NCBI GenBank assembly: GCA_905171695.1
Contig: LR991653.1
Location: forward strand, 152,258-216,257
Reading direction: 5' to 3'
Source: Candidatus Methanoperedentaceae archaeon GB37
GTDB lineage: Archaea > Halobacteriota > Methanosarcinia > Methanosarcinales > EX4572-44
Length of the DNA: 64,000 nt
Position numbers and translations under genes: made by a program. Position 1 is the first letter of the stretch. Each line of letters begins with the position of its first letter. The notes beneath the pieces are model-generated. The model did not search any database. It was not told the DNA's origin and saw only the letters and a list, made by a program, of their open reading frames with translations. Positions 56,964 through 64,000 of this stretch are shown piece by piece.

Positions 56964-57707
56964 TCAGAGCGACTCAGAGAGGTGTCTTGTGATCTCGTCC
57001 AGCGCGTCAGCGAGCGCTCGCCTGTTGTCATAATCTTCAAGCATCTCTTCGAGCTCCGACCTCCCCTTCGAGGCAAACTCCTCCACAAGAGACCTCATCT
57101 CTGGCACTGCTCTCACGATGTTATCGACGATGGTTACATCTGCCGTTCTTGCCGTTCGCGATAGCGGGTTCAGATCGATCGCTACAACCGTCTTCCCCAT
57201 CCTTTTAAGAGCAGAGCACCGATCTCCATCCTCGAGTGGCACAAGCACGGTATCCGCGGCATAGATCCCATGTGAGTCCACAACTCCACGATTATGCGCA
57301 AGACCAGGGATCCGTGCATCAGACCCAACGTACAACTCGCCTGCACCCCGCTCCTCAAGATATCGGATGATCCGCTCCCTGCGCTCCTCACTATGGTAGA
57401 AGATATTCACCTCGATCCCAGCGCCCAGAGCATCTCCAAGCGCTATAAGGTCGTCCGCGGCAAGAGCCACTGCATTCCCATTAACAGAGATCACGGGGTG
57501 GTCTGCAAGGAGGAGTGCTGCAACACCCACGACCTCAGCCCGATGCGCCGAGGGAATCGTTCTCTCGCCAAGGAGGTAATCAAAAGCCTCGCCCCGTCCA
57601 TGCGCAATCAAACCGATAAGGCTGGTGATTCCCATCTCAACGCCTATCGCCACCCTTTCACGGAGAAGAAGAGACTGATAGCGTGGATGCGACTCAGGTA
57701 GATCCAT
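56964..57707 (-). CDS. 4-phosphopantoate--beta-alanine ligase
   Basis: Archaeal phosphopantothenate synthetase (DUF137), which makes 4'-phosphopantothenate for coenzyme A. Diagnostic stretches are HPRYQSLLLRERVAIGVE, the AHGRGEAFDYLLGE loop, SVNGNAVALA, VVDSHGIYAADTVLVPLEDGDR and AIDLNPLSRTARTADVTIVDN. Length 247 is normal. It is the last gene of a minus-strand run hemB-bud32-ligase. Confidence 0.93.
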   Translation of the reverse strand: MDLPESHPRYQSLLLRERVAIGVEMGITSLIGLIAHGRGEAFDYLLGERTIPSAHRAEVVGVAALLLADHPVISVNGNAVALAADDLIALGDALGAGIEVNIFYHSEERRERIIRYLEERGAGELYVGSDARIPGLAHNRGVVDSHGIYAADTVLVPLEDGDRCSALKRMGKTVVAIDLNPLSRTARTADVTIVDNIVRAVPEMRSLVEEFASKGRSELEEMLEDYDNRRALADALDEITRHLSESL

Positions 57708-57729
57708 ACTCTCTCACCACTATGTGTAT

Positions 57730-58302
57730 CTATGCGTATCGCCCGCGCCGAGCAATCTCATCGACGCGCGATAGGACTTCATCGGCACCATCAAAGGTGG
57801 TGCGATACCCGTTCATAAACGCAGTTGCAAGTCTCTCGGCGTCTTCGTGGCTGCTTTTGAGCGTCTGGAAGAAGACGTGGAGATCGACGCCCCGTGCCTC
57901 GGTTGAGGTGTCGAAGTATGCAAGTCCAAAGTCGATCAGGTATATTCTTCCCTGATAATGGAGGATGTTCGAGGTTGTGAGATCGCCGTGGATTATTCCA
58001 GCAGAGTGCAGGAGTCCTACCACACGACCGGTCTTATGCGAGAGATCTGCATCGATCTTCTCCTTCAGCGGTCTGCCGTCGATGTACTCCATCACAATAT
58101 CGAAATCTTCGAGATCGTGTATTATTGGCGTGGGAACCCCTATGCGGCGGGCAGCAGAGATGATCCGTGCCTCGGCTCGTGTTCTCTCACGCCTCAACCG
58201 CCTATCGATCTCTTCGAGGCGATACCTCTTCGAGACTCTCTCTTTTATCACCCTGCCGTCCACACGCTTGATCACAGCCTCGGCACCAGATGCGATGATC
58301 AT
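57730..58302 (-). CDS. bud32: KEOPS complex kinase Bud32
   Basis: Atypical small protein kinase/ATPase of the KEOPS complex needed for the t6A modification of tRNA. It has VIKERVSKRYRL, the catalytic HGDLTTSN loop and DFG. At 190 residues it is a standalone protein; many euryarchaea fuse it to Kae1. It overlaps the hemB stop by four bases. The Kae1 partner gene is not in the window. Confidence 0.93.
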   Translation of the reverse strand: MIIASGAEAVIKRVDGRVIKERVSKRYRLEEIDRRLRRERTRAEARIISAARRIGVPTPIIHDLEDFDIVMEYIDGRPLKEKIDADLSHKTGRVVGLLHSAGIIHGDLTTSNILHYQGRIYLIDFGLAYFDTSTEARGVDLHVFFQTLKSSHEDAERLATAFMNGYRTTFDGADEVLSRVDEIARRGRYA

Positions 58303-59279
58303 ACCGATCCGTCCATTGCGAGTTTTGAAAACTCCTTTGCAGCGTAGCTGATTATTATATCCGCGCCAGCCCTCTTGATGGAGAGGAGCATCTCATGCAT
58401 CACACGCTCGCCATCGATCCAGCCAAGCCTCTCAGCCGCCTTCACCATCGAGTACTCGCCACTCACGTGGTATGCCGCGGTGGGCACCCTGAACCGTTCC
58501 TTGACTCGATACAGCACATCAAGGTATGGAAGGGCAGGCTTCACCATTACGATATCTGCTCCTTCCTTCAGGTCAAGCTCCACTTCGTTAAGGGCTTCAT
58601 CAGTATTGGCAGGGTTCATCTGATAGGTGCTTCGATCGCCAAAGGCATAACCAGAGTCGGCAGCATCTCTGAAAGGCCCATAGAGGCTGGAAGCATACTT
58701 TGCTGCATAGGAGATGATCCCGGCATCAGAATAGCCCTCTCTATCGAGGCTGCTTCGAATTGCCTGAACCATTCCGTCCATCATTCCGGACGGCGCCACC
58801 ATGTCAGAGCCAGCCTCTACGTGGCTCACAGCTATTCTGCCAAGAATCTCAAGCGTTGGATCGTTCAGGATTCGCTCGCCCTCGACAACGCCACAATGGC
58901 CATGATCTGTGTACTCGCAGAGGCAGACATCTGTTATGATGTAGATCTCATCGCCAAAGTCGCGCTTTATCTTGCGAACAGCCCTCTGAACCACGTCATC
59001 ACGACCCCACGCATGAGTGCCCACCCTGTCCTTTGCTGACGGTATGCCAAAGAGGATCACAGCAGGAATTCCAAGCTCGCAGATCTCAGATACCTCCCCC
59101 GTGAGAGAATCGAGAGGGAGGCGGTGCACGCCTGGCATGGACGGCACCTCCACAGGACTTTGAATACTCTCATCAACAAAGAGGGGGTAGACAAGGTCAG
59201 ATGTCCTGAGTTCTGTCTCAGCAAGCATCTCCCGGATCCTGCCAGTGCGCAGCCTGCGCATCCGAGTGAGAGGGAACAT
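58299..59279 (-). CDS. hemB: Delta-aminolevulinic acid dehydratase (porphobilinogen synthase)
   Basis: Condenses two aminolevulinate molecules to porphobilinogen for tetrapyrroles (heme, siroheme, cobamide, F430). A zinc-type metal site is seen in CLCEYTDHGHCG. Active-site lysine regions are ISYAAKYAS and IVMVKPALPYLDVL. Length 326 is normal. It is the first gene of a run with bud32 and the phosphopantoate ligase. Confidence 0.96.
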   Translation of the reverse strand: MFPLTRMRRLRTGRIREMLAETELRTSDLVYPLFVDESIQSPVEVPSMPGVHRLPLDSLTGEVSEICELGIPAVILFGIPSAKDRVGTHAWGRDDVVQRAVRKIKRDFGDEIYIITDVCLCEYTDHGHCGVVEGERILNDPTLEILGRIAVSHVEAGSDMVAPSGMMDGMVQAIRSSLDREGYSDAGIISYAAKYASSLYGPFRDAADSGYAFGDRSTYQMNPANTDEALNEVELDLKEGADIVMVKPALPYLDVLYRVKERFRVPTAAYHVSGEYSMVKAAERLGWIDGERVMHEMLLSIKRAGADIIISYAAKEFSKLAMDGSV

Positions 59280-59342
59280 GATCGATCACAATTTTAATCA
59301 CGTGTTCTAATAGATTAAGTATCTTTTGCCGAGTAGAGACTC

Positions 59343-59783
59343 TCACTCATCCTTCATGGGTTCACAGATATCGCACCCTATAGACCCTTCGCTTTTGGTT
59401 CCTGATTCGATGGCTCTCGTGCCTTCTGCAAGCACTGACGCGTTCGCGATGGAGGCTGCGAGCAGTATGGTGTCAAATATCTCTTCTCTCGTTGCACCCA
59501 TGCGTTGTGCAACACGTGTATGGAGTTCGAGACAGTGAGTGCACCGCAGTGCTGCCGCGACTGCAATGGTTATCAGTTCTATAATCTTTGGATCGAGGTG
59601 TCTCATCTCTCGATTCAGTGCGGTCTCATAGCGCATTCTTTGGAGTAGTAAGCTTGGAGACCCTCTCATAGCCTCGAGTATATACGGTACTTCACCATAG
59701 TACTGCTTCACAATGGAGAGCATCTCATCCACTGCTCTCTCAGGGTCTTTCTCGATGAGTTTCTCAATTTCGTTAAAATTCAC
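59343..59783 (-). CDS. Carboxymuconolactone decarboxylase / AhpD-like protein
   Basis: Helical protein of 146 residues with the AhpD-type redox motif: C81 and C84 in RCTHCLELH with H88, followed by GATREEIFDTILLAA. Such proteins use the CxxC for peroxide or disulfide reduction. An added C-terminal tail carries a second cysteine pair (GCDICEP). It is monocistronic, between hemB and thrC. Confidence 0.88.
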   Translation of the reverse strand: MNFNEIEKLIEKDPERAVDEMLSIVKQYYGEVPYILEAMRGSPSLLLQRMRYETALNREMRHLDPKIIELITIAVAAALRCTHCLELHTRVAQRMGATREEIFDTILLAASIANASVLAEGTRAIESGTKSEGSIGCDICEPMKDE

Positions 59784-59893
59784 ATCAATCTGCCCTCTAA
59801 TTCTAATCTCAGGTATGCAATAATACCCTATTTAATCCTTCGCACCTCTGTGAAGGACGATATTATTAACAGTTATTACAGTTGATAGTAAAT

Positions 59894-59902
59894 ATTATAT
59901 AT
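59894..59902 (+). promoter_or_regulatory. TATA box of thrC
   Basis: ATTATATATAG centred about 34 bases ahead of the ATG at 59932, placing the transcript start a few bases before it. Confidence 0.5.
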
Positions 59903-59931
59903 AGTAATTGCGTTATCTCCTGGGATTACTC

Positions 59932-61191
59932 ATGAGCCATATAATCGGTTTGAAATGCACACACTGCGGTGAAGAATACCCTGCAACCATCCAGAACACA
60001 TGCCATGAATGCTTTGGACTGCTTGCAGTAAACTATGATTGGGACTATATCCAGGATCATATCAGCAAGGAGAAGATCAAATCAGGCCCAAATTCAATAT
60101 GGAGATACGCCGACCTCTTACCGGTAGAGACCACAGATTACGTAGATCTTGGAACCGGTTACAATCGGTTGCAGAGGGCAAGACACCTTGAAGAAGCGAT
60201 CGGTCTTGACGAACTGTATCTTATAGACGACTCGGTCAACCCCACCTACTCATTCAAGGACCGAGTAACCTCGGTTGCGGTCACAAAGGCACTCGAGTTC
60301 GGTGCAAAAGCAATCGGATGTGCCAGCACAGGAAACCTTGCAGCATCTGTCGGCGCACACGCAGCAAGAGCAGGCATTCCAGCGTACATCCTGATCCCAT
60401 CAACGATCGAACTCGGGAAGATCACCCAGATCATGATCTATGGGCCACGGGTAATAGCCATAGACGGAAACTACGATGACGCCAACCGCCTCGCAAACGA
60501 GGTGGTAGACCTCCACCCTGACTGGGCGTTCGTCAACCTGAACATACGCCCATACTATACCGAAGGCTCAAAGACTCTTGCATACGAGACAGCAGAGCAA
60601 CTGGGCTGGAATGCACCAGACCACTTCGTAGCACCCATGGCGAGCGGATCACTACTCTCAGCCATACACCGCGGATACAAAGAACTGATGAAAGTAGGAC
60701 TCATCCCTGAAAAGGATGTCCGAGCATCAGGCTCACAGCCACTCAACTGCTCACCAATCTCAACAGCAGTCCAAAGAGAGAGCGAGATCACCCCGGTCAG
60801 AGACTACCAGACCATCGTTCACAGCCTAGCGATCGGAAACCCTTCAGAAGGAGAGAACGCAAAAGAGACAATCCAGAGATCACACGGCTACGCCGCAACA
60901 CCAACAGACGAAGAAGTACTCGAAGCAATACACCTACTCGCAAAGACAGAAGGCATATTCACAGAACCAGCAGGCGGAACAACAGTTGCAGGATTGAAAA
61001 AACTCGTTGAAGAAGGCTACATCGAAAAAGACGAAAAAACAGTAGTGTACATCACAGGAAACGGATTAAAAGCACAGGACACAATCATGAGAACACTCAA
61101 ACAACCCGAAGCAATCAAACCAACACTGACCAACTTCGAAGAACTGATCAGCAAAATAAGCAGAAAAGAAAAAGAGATAATAATAGCATGA
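59932..61191 (+). CDS. thrC: Threonine synthase
   Basis: PLP enzyme that converts phosphohomoserine to threonine; 419 residues. It opens with a zinc ribbon (CTHCGEEYPATIQNTCHECFG). The PLP lysine is K109 in TYSFKDR, and ASTGNLAASVGAHAARAG binds the phosphate. The ATG at 59932 was chosen because the upstream in-frame TTG lies too near the TATA box. It is followed closely by a ubiquitin-like gene. Confidence 0.92.
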   Translation: MSHIIGLKCTHCGEEYPATIQNTCHECFGLLAVNYDWDYIQDHISKEKIKSGPNSIWRYADLLPVETTDYVDLGTGYNRLQRARHLEEAIGLDELYLIDDSVNPTYSFKDRVTSVAVTKALEFGAKAIGCASTGNLAASVGAHAARAGIPAYILIPSTIELGKITQIMIYGPRVIAIDGNYDDANRLANEVVDLHPDWAFVNLNIRPYYTEGSKTLAYETAEQLGWNAPDHFVAPMASGSLLSAIHRGYKELMKVGLIPEKDVRASGSQPLNCSPISTAVQRESEITPVRDYQTIVHSLAIGNPSEGENAKETIQRSHGYAATPTDEEVLEAIHLLAKTEGIFTEPAGGTTVAGLKKLVEEGYIEKDEKTVVYITGNGLKAQDTIMRTLKQPEAIKPTLTNFEELISKISRKEKEIIIA

Positions 61192-61204
61192 GGCAAAGAA
61201 AGAG

Positions 61205-61483
61205 ATGGTACGAATACGATTCTCACAAGCACTAAGAAACACAACAAAAGAACGCGAGACAAACATAGAGATAACAAACGAGATAACAGTCAGAGAACTG
61301 ATCAACAAACTAACAGAAAAATACGGAAAAGAGATAGAGAGACGCCTGCTAGAAGATGGAGAGCTCAAACGCTTCATCAACATATACATTGATGGTGAAG
61401 ACATTCGATATCACAACAAACTCGAAACAACACTCAAAGAGACCAATGAAGTATCTATCCTCCCGGCAATAAGCGGCGGATAG
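61205..61483 (+). CDS. Ubiquitin-like beta-grasp protein (MoaD/SAMP type)
   Basis: 92-residue beta-grasp protein ending in the ISGG tail needed for thiocarboxylation or conjugation. Members act as sulfur carriers (molybdopterin, thiolated tRNA) or as archaeal ubiquitin-like modifiers. It is 13 bases downstream of thrC. No E1-like gene is in the window. The JAMM protease at 13048-13422 is a candidate deconjugase for proteins of this class. Confidence 0.88.
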   Translation: MVRIRFSQALRNTTKERETNIEITNEITVRELINKLTEKYGKEIERRLLEDGELKRFINIYIDGEDIRYHNKLETTLKETNEVSILPAISGG

Positions 61484-61627
61484 AAAAGCCTCGAAGAATT
61501 ACGAAAAGCTAAAATAAAGTGATGCACAGTGTAGTGAGTAGCCAGTAGCATGGAAGAGATGAGACTGGAGTAATGATAGTATGGAAAAGAATGACGCCCG
61601 ATATGATCAGGGAAGAAGGTGATAGTT

Positions 61628-62137
61628 ATGAGTAAAGAGAAAGAATTAAATGAGTTATATGAGAGATGGGAAGAATTTATAGGGGAAAATCCAACAAGCG
61701 AGGATATACGGGAAGTTATCGAGAAGATAAAGCCTCTCAGAGAGGTGGTAGCCATGGAGAAGATAGAATTTCTCGTTGAGGAGATAGGACCTATCTCTCA
61801 GTATCTCTTCAATGAGATGGTCACAAAGATAATAGAATTTTATCTTGAGACGATCGAACCTCTTATCAAGGAGCTACTGCCCCCCATACCCAAAGAGGTG
61901 ATAGAATTTCTCGACTCACTCGTTGAGAAGATAGCACTCTTCATTAAGGAGCTACTACCCCCAGAGATGACAGAATTTCTCATGGAAGAGATAGCCCGTC
62001 TCATTAAGGATTTGCCCATAGAAATAACAGAATCTCTCAGAGAGAAAACTTACCAGGGACTGATGATGAGCTACGGCAGATCATTAAGCGGGTACAACAT
62101 CGTGGAAAAAAAGCTACAAGCTATTAAAACGGAATAA
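61628..62137 (+). CDS. Helical-repeat protein of unknown function
   Basis: About 169 residues, entirely helical. Three related stretches recur with a period near 30 residues: a PLIKELLPPIPKEVIEFL type, a FIKELLPPEMTEFLMEEI type and a LIKDLPIEITESL type. No catalytic motif, signal peptide or membrane helix. I chose the ATG after GGTGATAG over a GTG nine bases upstream. The internal repetition suggests a scaffold or amphipathic protein. Nothing similar is known to me. Confidence 0.6.
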   Translation: MSKEKELNELYERWEEFIGENPTSEDIREVIEKIKPLREVVAMEKIEFLVEEIGPISQYLFNEMVTKIIEFYLETIEPLIKELLPPIPKEVIEFLDSLVEKIALFIKELLPPEMTEFLMEEIARLIKDLPIEITESLREKTYQGLMMSYGRSLSGYNIVEKKLQAIKTE

Positions 62138-62155
62138 ACGAGATTTCAAAAGAGG

Positions 62156-62977
62156 TTACATCGTTCTCTTGAGCAGTCTTCCAAGGTATGTCAATGGTAG
62201 AAGAATGATTAAGAACTCGATTAAAAGACCGATGAGTCCATAGTCTCGATAGAGGAGGAGAGCCACAGGGTCTCCTCTATCTCGTTGTGGTATGAAGAGG
62301 TGTGGGAGTATCTCTCCCATGAAGTTCTTGACTCGTCTCTCTGATGCACCGAGCCCGTTCTCTACCATCGTCTCTCCCCTGACGATCGTGATCATCTCAG
62401 GGGAGCTTGCAAATATGAGTTCTTTTAAGTAGAAGTACATTATGAGTCGTTCTCGATCGTTCTTCTCGATGAGCAGCCTGTTCACCATTATCACGGCATC
62501 GCCCCTATCCCCACCTCTATCTTTGGATACCCATTTGCTCCCGTTCAGTGTGAGCGGGACCCGGGTCTCGTTCACAACGCTCCAGCCAGAGCCTCTGTAG
62601 CAGATCTTTGGATCGTGGAAGGCTGATCTGTTCTCTGCCCGTATGATGAGAAGCCATACAGGGTTTGGGCTCTCTGGTGTGTAGTATGCCCGCTCCATCA
62701 TCATATCGGGCTTAAGTGTTTCGATCACGTTCTCTTCCACTTCCACCCTGTAGCCTTTCCATTCGCCGATCTCAAGGGGGAGTCTCTCGATCGCTTCACT
62801 CTCCCCAAGCTCCATCACCGTCTTTACCCATGATCTCTCGGTTGATGTGTAGGATGGTGTGGTGTCGACCATGATTCCTCGCTGGAGGAGGACATCTGGA
62901 GGAGATAGGAGAATGATTATAATAACTGTCAGGAGCAGTATTAGAGCTACTGTTCTGTACTGATCTTTCTCGTCCAT
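62156..62977 (-). CDS. EpsI-like exosortase-associated protein (DUF3485)
   Basis: About 273 residues with one N-terminal membrane helix (about 8-27) and one near the C-terminus. The external domain has the EpsI hallmark HDPKICYRGSGWSV and the earlier PLEIGEWKG. EpsI proteins accompany exosortases in bacterial PEP-CTERM systems and are often fused to them. Here the gene overlaps the exosortase gene's end by about 30 bases and has its own GGTGT ribosome-binding site. Its function in sorting or exopolysaccharide production is not established. Confidence 0.85.
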   Translation of the reverse strand: MDEKDQYRTVALILLLTVIIIILLSPPDVLLQRGIMVDTTPSYTSTERSWVKTVMELGESEAIERLPLEIGEWKGYRVEVEENVIETLKPDMMMERAYYTPESPNPVWLLIIRAENRSAFHDPKICYRGSGWSVVNETRVPLTLNGSKWVSKDRGGDRGDAVIMVNRLLIEKNDRERLIMYFYLKELIFASSPEMITIVRGETMVENGLGASERRVKNFMGEILPHLFIPQRDRGDPVALLLYRDYGLIGLLIEFLIILLPLTYLGRLLKRTM

Positions 62978-63786
62978 CGTATACACCCGAGAAGTGCAAA
63001 TATTGAGAGGAGTGCAATGATGTAAAAGGTGAGTCCACCCCAGCCGTGAAAGTACTTCATCCCGGTCTCAACTCCATACTGCGACGCCACGATGAGCGTG
63101 ATTCCAATCCTGAGCCCGTTTGTGAATATCGCAATCGGGAGAGTCGCTGCGAAGAGAATAACCTTGTCCATCAGCGGGTCGGGTATGAGGTAGGATAGGA
63201 GTGCGACTATGGTGTAGAGTGATATGATCGAGTTGAAGCCGCTGCAGGCAGGGGCGATCTCGAATATCGTTCCATCGAGGAGGATCTGGCAACCCTCGAA
63301 GCTCGATTCAACTCCTGCGAGGTGTGAGATCGCTGTTGCAAGGATCGTCGATACGCTCTGAAGGGTGAGTGTCGCCAGATCGACTGCCGGGAGCGGGATT
63401 GCAAATATCAGAAAAGAGATCGGGAATGCGAGTCCGCGTGCCGCCTCGTAGCCTTTGAAGAGAAGGATGAGTCCGAGAAGGAAGGGTATCAGTGAGAGCG
63501 TGGCTATGAATACAGCGCCTGTGAGTTGTCCTGCAAGATAGAGCAGAACGGCTCCGATGAAGAGTAGAGGGCTTCTCCTGCTTGAAGCCTCGTGAAGGAG
63601 GTTGCGCTTCTGCCATACAAGAAACCCGGATACGAATGGGATGAGGAATCCATGGCTATAGGCATCCATCGTGAGCCATGAGCGAAGAAGCCACTCGAAT
63701 GAGCCAATGTAGAGGAGGAGAGTGGTTATGGTGAGTACTGCAAGCCAGATTCTCTTCTTCTCGATTCGCATAGTAGCACTGCGCAT
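62947..63786 (-). CDS. Exosortase/archaeosortase family transpeptidase
   Basis: Membrane protease/transpeptidase that cleaves C-terminal sorting signals. About 279 residues with eight or so helices. Catalytic triad positions: C181 in APACSGFNS, R226 in NGLRIGITL, H247 in YFHGWGG; the family start motif DAYSHGFLIPF is present. I placed the start at 63786 because a minus-strand TATA box is centred about 30 bases upstream and no ribosome-binding site is needed; 63771 is an alternative. Its likely substrate is encoded immediately upstream. Confidence 0.92.
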   Translation of the reverse strand: MRSATMRIEKKRIWLAVLTITTLLLYIGSFEWLLRSWLTMDAYSHGFLIPFVSGFLVWQKRNLLHEASSRRSPLLFIGAVLLYLAGQLTGAVFIATLSLIPFLLGLILLFKGYEAARGLAFPISFLIFAIPLPAVDLATLTLQSVSTILATAISHLAGVESSFEGCQILLDGTIFEIAPACSGFNSIISLYTIVALLSYLIPDPLMDKVILFAATLPIAIFTNGLRIGITLIVASQYGVETGMKYFHGWGGLTFYIIALLSIFALLGCIRWTRKISTEQ

Positions 63787-63859
63787 ATCAATCCAATCAA
63801 TGCTTTTAAAAATATAATGTAAATTGAAAGAATGAATAAAAAAGTGTGGATGAGATACT

Positions 63860-64000
63860 CTATCTCCTCTCACGCTTCAAAGAGGTAAAGCCGAGCACTC
63901 CGAGTATCCCCAGCGTGGTCATCGCGAGAGTGATCGGCTCCGGGACGCACTCCGCTGTATCATTGTCACCCTCGGTCTGGTCGCAGCAGCATGCACACTC
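63860..64000 (-). CDS. PEP-CTERM-like sorting-signal protein (partial, 3' end)
   Basis: The last 46 codons of a gene running off the window edge. A cysteine-rich segment (CACCCDQTEGDND) is followed by VPEPITL, a hydrophobic stretch of about 16 residues and the basic end KRERR. This is the tripartite form of a PEP-CTERM signal. It lies directly upstream of the exosortase and is very probably its substrate, an exported surface or matrix protein. Confidence 0.8.
   Translation of the reverse strand, partial: ECACCCDQTEGDNDTAECVPEPITLAMTTLGILGVLGFTSLKRERR

Overview
The window is archaeal. It carries an A-type ATP synthase operon, an archaeal-type threonyl-tRNA synthetase, GatE, the oligosaccharyltransferase AglB, a standalone Bud32 kinase, 4-phosphopantoate-beta-alanine ligase, the methanopterin gene mptG and archaeal TATA boxes, several of which predict leaderless or short-leader mRNAs. 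mptG together with a futalosine-hydrolase-like gene suggests a Halobacteriota-type methanogen, methanotroph or alkane oxidiser (or an Archaeoglobus-like relative) that may use both tetrahydromethanopterin and menaquinone. The exact taxon is inference.

Layout. 1-5.4 kb: the end of a type I restriction-modification operon (hsdS, hsdR, YgjP-like peptidase). 5.4-7.8 kb: two glycosyltransferases and a tRNA-Pro(UGG). 7.8-8.9 kb: an AT-rich accessory pair with a PD-(D/E)XK nuclease fold. 8.9-14.2 kb: bifunctional-nuclease-family gene, gatE, a 2-hydroxyacyl-CoA dehydratase-like gene with its activase, a JAMM protease and a DUF166 gene. 14.2-18 kb: an eroded mobile zone in which two inverted copies of a ~700 bp IS6-like element flank a MoxR ATPase; one copy still has an 8-bp target duplication. 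18-31 kb: a run of exported proteins. Five contain cohesin domains, four of those also end in dockerins, one ends in a PGF-CTERM anchor; the cluster is interrupted by a VapBC pair. 31.6-39.4 kb: mptG, futalosine hydrolase, an EVE-like gene, aglB, thrS, marC. 39.5-47.8 kb: the ATP synthase operon in the order H-I-K-E-C-F-A-B-D. 52.3-56.8 kb: a coiled-coil gene, smc and pdxT. 57-61.5 kb: hemB-bud32-phosphopantoate ligase, an AhpD-like gene, threonine synthase and a ubiquitin-like protein. 61.6-64 kb: a helical protein of unknown function and an exosortase / EpsI / PEP-CTERM-substrate trio that runs off the window.

The most exciting element lies between ahaD and the smc operon (about 47.9-52.2 kb). 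It is an AT-rich island that reads as an integron gene-cassette array without an integrase. Two long imperfect palindromes have attC architecture: complementary R''/R' cores of the GCCTAAC / GTTAGGC type, L''/L' arms, 80-90 bp long. They follow cassette genes at 18-36 bp, and each cassette's first bases match its own downstream R'' core. The cargo looks like defence or DNA-processing genes: a STAND-like ATPase with a small membrane protein, a winged-helix plus PD-(D/E)XK protein, and an antisense remnant of a modified-nucleotide-associated family. Integrons are classically bacterial, so an attC array embedded between archaeal housekeeping operons is notable.

A second system of interest is the cohesin/dockerin cluster. 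Its anchored cohesin, multi-cohesin protein and dockerin-bearing cohesins could build a polymeric cell-surface complex resembling a cellulosome but without an evident catalytic enzyme. All functional statements come from reading sequence motifs; no database search was run.
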